DNA of 64,000 nucleotides from Galbula dea. Lineage: Eukaryota; Chordata; Aves; Piciformes; Galbulidae. Positions 58,901-64,000 of this stretch are shown piece after piece. The stretch is taken from NCBI GenBank assembly GCA_013399015.1, contig VWZX01001133.1, forward strand, positions 248,001-312,000, in the 5' to 3' direction. The notes beneath the pieces are model-generated. The model did no database searches, had not been told where the DNA came from, and was given only the letters and a program-made list of their open reading frames with translations. The stretch's first letter is position 1. Every line of letters starts with the position of its first letter. A program made the position numbers and the translations under genes.

Positions 58901-61738
58901 AGCCAGTTGGGGTTTATCTTCCTCAGATGTGGGTGACTGGCTCCACAGAAGCTATTCCAGATAAGGTGGCAGGAATGGCTTGTAAACAATGAGTTTTTAA
59001 GGGAAGAACCTCTCCTGATACACCCTGGGACACTGGCCCTGTCCTTGCCCACTTGCAGCAGAAGCTTTCAGGTTGAAGTCCCCAGCAGCACCAGAGCAAG
59101 TATCACACTCAGTCCCACCTCTGTGTCCCTACAGCTCACAGTGGTCTCACCCTCTTCATCATGACCGTCCCTGCCCACCAAGCCTTACCAGTGTGTGGTC
59201 CCAGCAGACTCATGTGATGGGCACCATCCTCACAAGAAGGTCATTGCTGGTCCACCAGTACTCTCCCTCGAAGAGCTTCTCTAACAACCTCTCCTCATCC
59301 AAAAGGAACTACTCCTACCTTCTCCTTAGGGTTCTCTAGTCCATACCAGTTCCTTTTCCCTGATGGTAATAGCTTTCTGCAGCCTGTTCCTAAGTGCTGC
59401 TCTTGCTCCTTTGTGCTCTTCCAGCTGTTGGCAGAGTCTATCAGGCTGCCTGGATTTTTCCTTTTATCCAGCATGGCTGTTCTCAAACCCATCTCCTCAT
59501 CCACAAAGAAGAAGAAGCATTTCTTTAAAGTCTTTAAATTGCAGCACTGTGCATTTAAAACAGCTTCTCCTTTTCAGTATAAAATGTAAGCCCAGAACTT
59601 CCCAATTAAAAAAATAATCTTAATATCATCAAGTTTGAATACTCTAATAAACCAGCCTAGATCTGGCCAGTACTCAGAACTCCTCACAAGGCGAAGTCAG
59701 AGCAGAAATGCACACAAGGAGCCATAAAGGAGCATTTTTTTGAGCAATATGCAACCTCAGAAGGCAGCAACTATCAATCCATCATCTTCTGTGGCACGTT
59801 TCCAGAAGCAGTAGGTGTTCTCCTGGCCAAAACCCAGCTCTAATTATACAGTGTCCACCTACATCTTCATTTTATCTGCAAGATATCTTCCATGTTCTCT
59901 CTAAAATGTACTGACAAGGGTTACTGGCACAGAACAACTGCTGCTTTTTGCCCAAGACCAGGAGCCTTTGAAGTCTATGACCCAATTCAGACTGAGTTTA
60001 TGATTTCTCATAATATTATTTGGACAAAAGACAGAATATTATCAACCAGAACTGACTAAGTCAAGGAGAAGCTTCACTGTAAAGAAATAAAGCTAAAGAT
60101 CACATCACCTACATCTAGAGCACGAGTTCTATGAGGAGCAGCTGAGGGAACTGGGGTTAGTTAGCCTGGAGGAGGCTCAGGGGAGACCTTCTCACTCTCT
60201 GCAACTCCCTGAAAGGAGGCTGAAGCCAGGTGGGGATTGTTCTCTTCTCCCAGGGAGTAAGCAGCAGAATGAGAGGAAACAGCCTCAAGTTGTGCCAGAG
60301 GAGGTTTACTTTGGACATCAGGTAAAATTTCTTCCCCAAGAGGGTTGTCAAGCCCTGGCTCAGGCTGCCCAGAGCAGTGGTGGAGTCACCATCCTTGGAG
60401 GGGTTAAGCAGTGTAGATGTGGTGCTGAGAGACATGGTTAAGGGGGGGTCCTGGCAGTGGACTCCATGATCTGAAAGGTCCCTTCCAACCAAAATGGTTC
60501 TATGATTTTATCCAAGTTTTTAATAAGCTTCATTTTCTTAAACCAACGCAGGCTGGCAGCTAACTCTCCTGTGCCTCCCTTCTTTGTTCTAAAACGGTCT
60601 TATTTGGGCAGCAAAGATCTGATCAATACCAAGATGAGCAAGAGTAGTGACAGAACAGACATTCCCAGACAGAAGTGCCTGCTTATCTACTGCTCTTCTG
60701 TGCCAACATGGAAATACCTTATAGTGGACACCCCACAGTGCATTTGTGCAGGCTGAAGCAATGCTGAAGGTAGTTACTTTGAGAATCCAAAAGTAGTAAC
60801 AAAAAATCGATGCTTTCAAGGCTCAGCCTTCAACAGAGAATCTGCTATTTTCCCCACCTGAAGTGACTGCAGAAGCACCTTGTGCATTCCACACCCTCCA
60901 TAGTCCCTTCCCACTGGGATTGTACTCATTTCAACCAAGCCAGAACCAGATGAAGTTGTTATGCAGAAGAAACTGGGGCAAGAGAAAGATTTCGAATCAT
61001 AGCATCAATTGCCAGAGTTGGAAGGGACCTTCAAGATCAGCTAGTTCCACCCCCCCTGCCTGGCAGGGACACCTCCCAGTAGATCAGGTTGTCCAGAGTC
61101 CCATGCAGCCTGGCCTTAAAAGCTTCCAGGGATGGAGCTTCCACAGCCTCTCTGGGCAACCTGTTCCAGTGTCTCCCCACCCTAACAGTGAAGAACTTCC
61201 TCCTAATGTCCAATCTAAATGGACCCTCCTCTAGTTTATATCCATTTCCTCAAGTGATGAAAAATGATCCTTAAATTACCATGAGACCTTGGGAAGGGCA
61301 TGTTTCCCCAAACCAAGCCCTACCTAAGGAAGCCCCAGCAGTTCTTGAGCTGGTAACTTAAGTCAATCCAAGATGAAAGAGATGAAGACACCTCCTGAGT
61401 CACCTCTCACAGCATCACCAAGTCTCTGCTTCCTCAACACCCAAGTTACACCTCCAAAGAGTGCTGGTTTCTTCTTGATGGGAGGAATTTTGTTTGTTTG
61501 AATAATTATTTGTAACTCTTCTTTGCCAGAGCTACAGAATTAGCAACCAGACATTGCAAGGAGCCAGAGGAGTACTCACAGACCAGACGACGATCATCCT
61601 TCGAGACACAGAGTGATCGATGTTCCAGTAGGTAAAGGGCAGGAAAGTGATATAGAACACCTCTTCACCCAAAGCAGCTGAGAACCTGAACAAGTAGTAG
61701 TAGAAGTAGTTCTTCACAATATACTTCTGCGTGCAGCC
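49435..61738 (-). CDS. SGPP2: SGPP2, sphingosine-1-phosphate phosphatase 2, exons 2-5 (3' part of gene)
   Basis: Four minus-strand exons (61738-61580, 53504-53325, 52874-52785, 49980-49435) give 324 codons plus stop, all in phase 0. The product is a multi-pass ER membrane enzyme of the PAP2 superfamily that removes the phosphate from sphingosine-1-phosphate. All three lipid-phosphatase motifs are intact: KDILKWPRP (53451-53477), the PSTH box (53385-53396) and SRLYTGMH (52794-52817). The sequence matches SGPP2 rather than SGPP1 in the KNYFYYYLFRFSAALGEEVF start and in the EARRRLEVEVPYKFITY tail. The N-terminal exon (about 70 residues in human) is not in the window; nothing like it occurs between 61739 and 64000. 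Confidence 0.95.
50364..50622 (-). mobile_element. CR1 LINE 3' end fragment
   Basis: It begins CCACAGAATCATTAAGGTTG and includes GATGACTCCACCACTGCCCT and CCAATCTAAACCTCCCTGAT. It is truncated near the TTTCCTCTTAGACCTCTC block. Confidence 0.92.
50891..51370 (+). mobile_element. CR1 LINE internal fragment, sense on the plus strand
   Basis: It includes AACTGTCTCCTGGGCTGCAC, GGAGACCTCACCTGCAGTGC, TGAGAGAGTTGGGGTTGTTC and GGCCCAGGCTGCCCAGAGAG. It extends further 5' than most copies but stops before the 3' end. Confidence 0.9.
52785..52874 (-). CDS. SGPP2: SGPP2 exon 4 with phosphatase motif 3
   Basis: The acceptor CCCCTTTTCACAG precedes 52874, and the donor GTAAGG follows 52785. It encodes YPFELGLAAAFVF and LVCLSRLYTGMHTVL, which carries the SR-x5-H motif. 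Length is 90 nt, phase 0 to 0. Confidence 0.95.
52875..53324. other. SGPP2 intron 3
   Basis: This 450 bp intron is about one third CR1 (53012-53148). An A-rich run precedes exon 4 on the plus strand, which is that exon's polypyrimidine tract on the minus strand. Confidence 0.85.
53012..53148 (+). mobile_element. CR1 LINE fragment between SGPP2 exons 3 and 4
   Basis: It shows AGGAAGAAATGTTTCACACT, GCCCAGGTTGCCCAGAGGTG and GGGGCTCTGAGCAACCTGAT. It stops before the terminal block. It lies about 140 bp from exon 4. Confidence 0.88.
53325..53504 (-). CDS. SGPP2: SGPP2 exon 3 with phosphatase motifs 1 and 2
   Basis: The acceptor TCTTCTCTCTAG precedes 53504, and the donor GTAAGG follows 53325. It encodes IVMYIGQVSKDILKWPRP, then YGMPSTHAMAATA with the PSTH histidine, and ends in TANLYK. 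Length is 180 nt, phase 0 to 0. Confidence 0.95.
55437..55672 (-). mobile_element. CR1 LINE 3' end fragment, same orientation as SGPP2
   Basis: It begins TCAGAGAATCATGATGGTTG and contains CACTGCCCTGGGCAGCCTGG and CAACCTGAACCTCCCCTGGT. It is truncated after about 235 bp. Confidence 0.92.
57883..57964. repeat. 31-bp tandem repeat, about 2.6 copies
   Basis: Units start at 57883, 57914 and 57945, each beginning TTT(T)GGGTG or TTTTGGTG and containing ATGTTGCA(AAGTACA). The copies differ by a few bases. Confidence 0.85.
58437..58655 (-). mobile_element. CR1 LINE 3' end fragment
   Basis: It begins ATCAGAATCATTATGGATGG and includes GGCCCCAAGCACCACATCCA and CCTGGGCAGCCTGGGCCAAA. It is more divergent than most copies and truncated near 58655. 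Confidence 0.88.
60113..60508 (+). mobile_element. CR1 LINE 3' fragment, antisense to SGPP2
   Basis: It runs from ATCTAGAGCACGAGTTCTAT through GAGGAAACAGCCTCAAGTTG to the 3' end GGTCCCTTCCAACCAAAATG and TTCTATGATTTTA. Confidence 0.93.
60993..61262 (-). mobile_element. CR1 LINE 3' end fragment of another subfamily
   Basis: It begins CGAATCATAGCATCAATTGC and GTTGGAAGGGACCTTCAAGA, and includes TCTGGGCAACCTGTTCCAGT and AACTTCCTCCTAATGTCCAA. It differs from the dominant subfamily and lies about 320 bp from SGPP2 exon 2. Confidence 0.92.
61580..61738 (-). CDS. SGPP2: SGPP2 exon 2
   Basis: The acceptor TCTCCTTTCCAG precedes 61738, and the donor GTGAGT follows 61580. It encodes the first membrane segment region, KNYFYYYLFRFSAALGEEVF, then FLPFTYWNID and RRMIVVW. 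Length is 159 nt, phase 0 to 0. Confidence 0.93.
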
Positions 61739-62283
61739 CTGGAAAGGAGAAGGTTTGAGTAAATTAGCAAATTAGAGCAAACACTTCACTGTTGAAGTTC
61801 CTAGCTCTTAAACCAAAGCATCTGGTGGAACCTCAAGAAATGAAGTTCAATTTTTGCACTAAAATGAAGACTTCTAGAGGTAGTTCACCCACATTCCCTG
61901 CAGGCAAGGAATCTAGTCAAACTGAAGTCACACTGACAAAGATTTCCAGGAGATGGGATCAGATCTTCCTCCAGGGAAATCAAATCTATTTCATGAAAGG
62001 GTCCTGAGGTGTTTGTTTTGGTGTGCTGAGATGCCACAACTGTAAGCTACAGCCCTGGGACATGAATTGGCTCAGCCACAGCTCTGGGAGAAAACAAGGT
62101 TGTGAGTGGGCAGAGGGAAGAGCTGTCCTGTCACCACCAAATTTTCACTCCAGTATCTTGAAGTAACAACCACCAGGATGTCTTTGTAAACATTACAGCA
62201 TCAAATGACGCTCTTTGGAACTTGTATTCATTTCATTAAGGCAGACATTTCGCTTTCTCTGGGTTTGGGAGCTAGATCATGGA

Positions 62284-62356
62284 GTGATCAACTGGTTTGG
62301 GTGGGAAGGGACTTTTCAAGGTCATCTAGTCCAAGCCCCTTGAAGTCAGCAGAAAC
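62284..62356 (-). mobile_element. Short CR1 3' end remnant
   Basis: ACTGGTTTGGGTGGGAAGGG, TTTCAAGGTCATCTAGTCC and the AGTCAGCAGAAAC end resemble the copy at 12721-13100, cut after about 70 bp. Confidence 0.82.
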
Positions 62357-63529
62357 AAACTCTCATCCTACATCCTAGGAGGAAATGTACAAACAATGTA
62401 AGGAGCCTAGCTGTGCAGTTGTGACTCATTCTCAAAGCCTTTAGAAGTTCCAGTCCCTTCGTCTGCTTTCAGCACGGAGATGAGGCAAACTGCACATAGA
62501 CAGCAACAGCAAGAAGCTGCAACAATTCACCTGCTGTAGAAAAATAAACCTATAATATTTTTAATTGGGGGCGGGGGGCTTTGTGCCAATAAGGAGAAAA
62601 AGATGAGTCAACACTTTTGAGGAGTCTTCTACCATGTATCAGGACAAGAGGTCACCGATGGGTTCCCAGCATCCCTCTAAGGTCACGCAGCAGAGTGTCC
62701 TGGCTAAGCAATTATGCCAGAGCAATCAGGCTAAGTGTCTCAAGTCTCATATGCCACTTAGAAAACACCCCCAGTGCAATTAGCAACCTTGATGCTTCTG
62801 CCTGAGATCCTGAAACCATCTTTGGTCACACTTAACATGGCCCCAGAGGAAGCCCTCTCCTGGCATGGCTAATTCCTCCATTAAGTATCAATCTTCAGCA
62901 TATTAGGAATTGTGTGCTTTAGATCAAAGACCATCAGACCCATCCCTAGGGTATCACTTCTAGGCTTGGAACCTCATGGGATGAGGGATAAAACTCTCTA
63001 ATTCCAGTAATCTCTTTTGCAGGGGAAAAAAAAAAATTGTTTTTTCAGGTTCTAGAAGAAATCTGGAGTTAAAAAAATATTTCCAGGCAGAAGGCAGGGC
63101 CAAACCCTTCCACATATGACCATGAAAACCTTGTTTTGTGTTTCTTCTTTCCCTTCCCCACCAGGAATCAGTCTCCATTTGGTCTGGGGCTTTTGGGGTT
63201 TGGTTTGGGGCTTTTACAGTATTTTTTTGACACTCCACCAGCAGGTGGACATGGTTGCCTGCAGCAGTGCCAGACCTTAGCCATCAGCTCACACCTACAG
63301 TTTATATCCATTCCTTCTGCAGAAAGCAAAGACTACTGCACTTTGTGCAGTACCTTCCATTTTTATCCTCACCATCCTCATGGCAGGAAAAAGCCTTTTC
63401 AACTGTTTCTATGAACATTTAGCACCTTCTAACACTCCCAGCTTAGCCAAACTCTACTTTTAAATAACTCTGATCTTGAGACTTAATTATTCCTAATGGA
63501 CTAGAGAGACCTGATGCCTCCTATGCCAC

Positions 63530-63605
63530 AAGAAGGTCTCCCTGGAGCCTTCTCTTCTCCAGGCTGAAGAACCCCAACTCTCTCAGTCTGTCCAGCAGAG
63601 GACAC
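63530..63605 (-). mobile_element. Short internal CR1 remnant
   Basis: AGAAGGTCTCCCTGGAGCCT, CTTCTCTTCTCCAGGCTGAA and CCCCAACTCTCTCAGTCTGT match the interior of the subfamily seen at 44828-45285. Both ends are missing. Confidence 0.8.
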
Positions 63606-64000
63606 CCAGTTCCTACACTCTTGTTTTTTTTAATCAGCCATGGGTGTCAACAGGACTTCCCTGCCAAGAAAACCACACAACACCAACCTAAGTAGGGCTG
63701 CTTGTCTTCTTGATGAGCACCATGAGGGTGGCTCACCTCCTCCATCCTCTCAGGCCTGCTTCACCAGCCAGCGGGTTAGGCAGGTTGGACACAGCTCTTT
63801 CAGGTGTCCCAACAGCAGTGGTGGGCAAGCTGCAGCATCCTCCTACGTTCCAGGAAGAGCTGCCAGACTTGTGCAATAAGGAAACAGCAGGGCAAAAGGG
63901 AGGCAGGAGAGGGAAGGGAAGAAGGAAAAAGGCCTCCTTCCTCCCTCTTTTGCAGTGGAAGAACAGGTTTGGTTAATTGCTTTTAAATTTGTGAGAATGT

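Larger units (their letters stand above)
53505..61579. other. SGPP2 intron 2 (8.1 kb)
   Basis: The largest SGPP2 intron in view carries CR1 copies at 55437-55672, 58437-58655, 60113-60508 and 60993-61262, and a 31-bp tandem repeat at 57883-57964. The remaining sequence shows no recognised exon or RNA gene. Confidence 0.8.
61739..64000. other. SGPP2 intron 1, partial
   Basis: It contains two short CR1 remnants (62284-62356, 63530-63605) and no GC-rich first exon. The SGPP2 start therefore lies beyond the right edge. Confidence 0.75.

Noticed and set aside
61739..64000. Possible SGPP2 exon 1
   Set aside because: The first exon should be GC-rich with a CpG promoter and about 70 codons. No such sequence is present here.
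1..64000. tRNA, rRNA, snoRNA, microRNA or CRISPR-like arrays
   Set aside because: Reading through the window by eye, I saw no cloverleaf-type A/B boxes, C/D or H/ACA patterns, or regularly spaced direct repeats apart from the short tandem repeats listed. A covariance-model search would be needed to exclude small RNAs.

Overview
The window is nuclear DNA from a bird. It carries three protein-coding genes with vertebrate exon-intron structure and consensus GT-AG splice sites, embedded in a dense background of CR1 (chicken repeat 1) LINE copies. I placed about 28 CR1 segments, roughly 12 % of the sequence by summing my approximate boundaries. That is more than the level usually reported for chicken and most birds, and the dominant, mutually similar CR1 subfamily together with an avian-type endogenous retrovirus LTR points to a neoavian species. 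High CR1 load is known for Piciformes (woodpeckers and relatives), but that assignment is inference.

Layout. Positions 1-12215, minus strand: the 5' four coding exons of MOGAT1 (monoacylglycerol O-acyltransferase 1); the last exons lie left of position 1. Positions 12216-13594: a divergent (head-to-head) promoter interval, CpG-rich at both ends and split by a CR1 insertion. Positions 13595-43592, plus strand: complete FARSB (cytosolic phenylalanyl-tRNA synthetase beta subunit), 17 coding exons whose lengths add up to exactly 1770 nt, i.e. 589 codons plus stop. Intron 16 alone is 10.6 kb. Positions 43593-49434: a convergent intergenic stretch with CR1 pieces and an ERV-type LTR. Positions 49435-61738, minus strand: the last four coding exons of SGPP2 (sphingosine-1-phosphate phosphatase 2); exon 1 lies right of position 64000.

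The order MOGAT1-FARSB-SGPP2 is the same neighbourhood as human 2q36 and is ordinary conserved synteny. FARSB pairs with FARSA to charge tRNA-Phe in the cytosol. MOGAT1 makes diacylglycerol from monoacylglycerol at the ER, and SGPP2 dephosphorylates sphingosine-1-phosphate at the ER. The three are not a functional operon; only MOGAT1 and FARSB may share a promoter region.

I did not find a new biological system. The most interesting structure is the arrangement of repeats around exons: inverted CR1 pairs bracket FARSB exon 15 and FARSB exons 2-6, a geometry expected to favour exon looping, back-splicing or RNA editing; a CR1 fragment ends only about 35 bp before the exon 15 splice acceptor; and an LTR lies about 105 bp beyond the SGPP2 stop codon in antisense. 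No tRNA, rRNA, CRISPR or prokaryotic features were seen.
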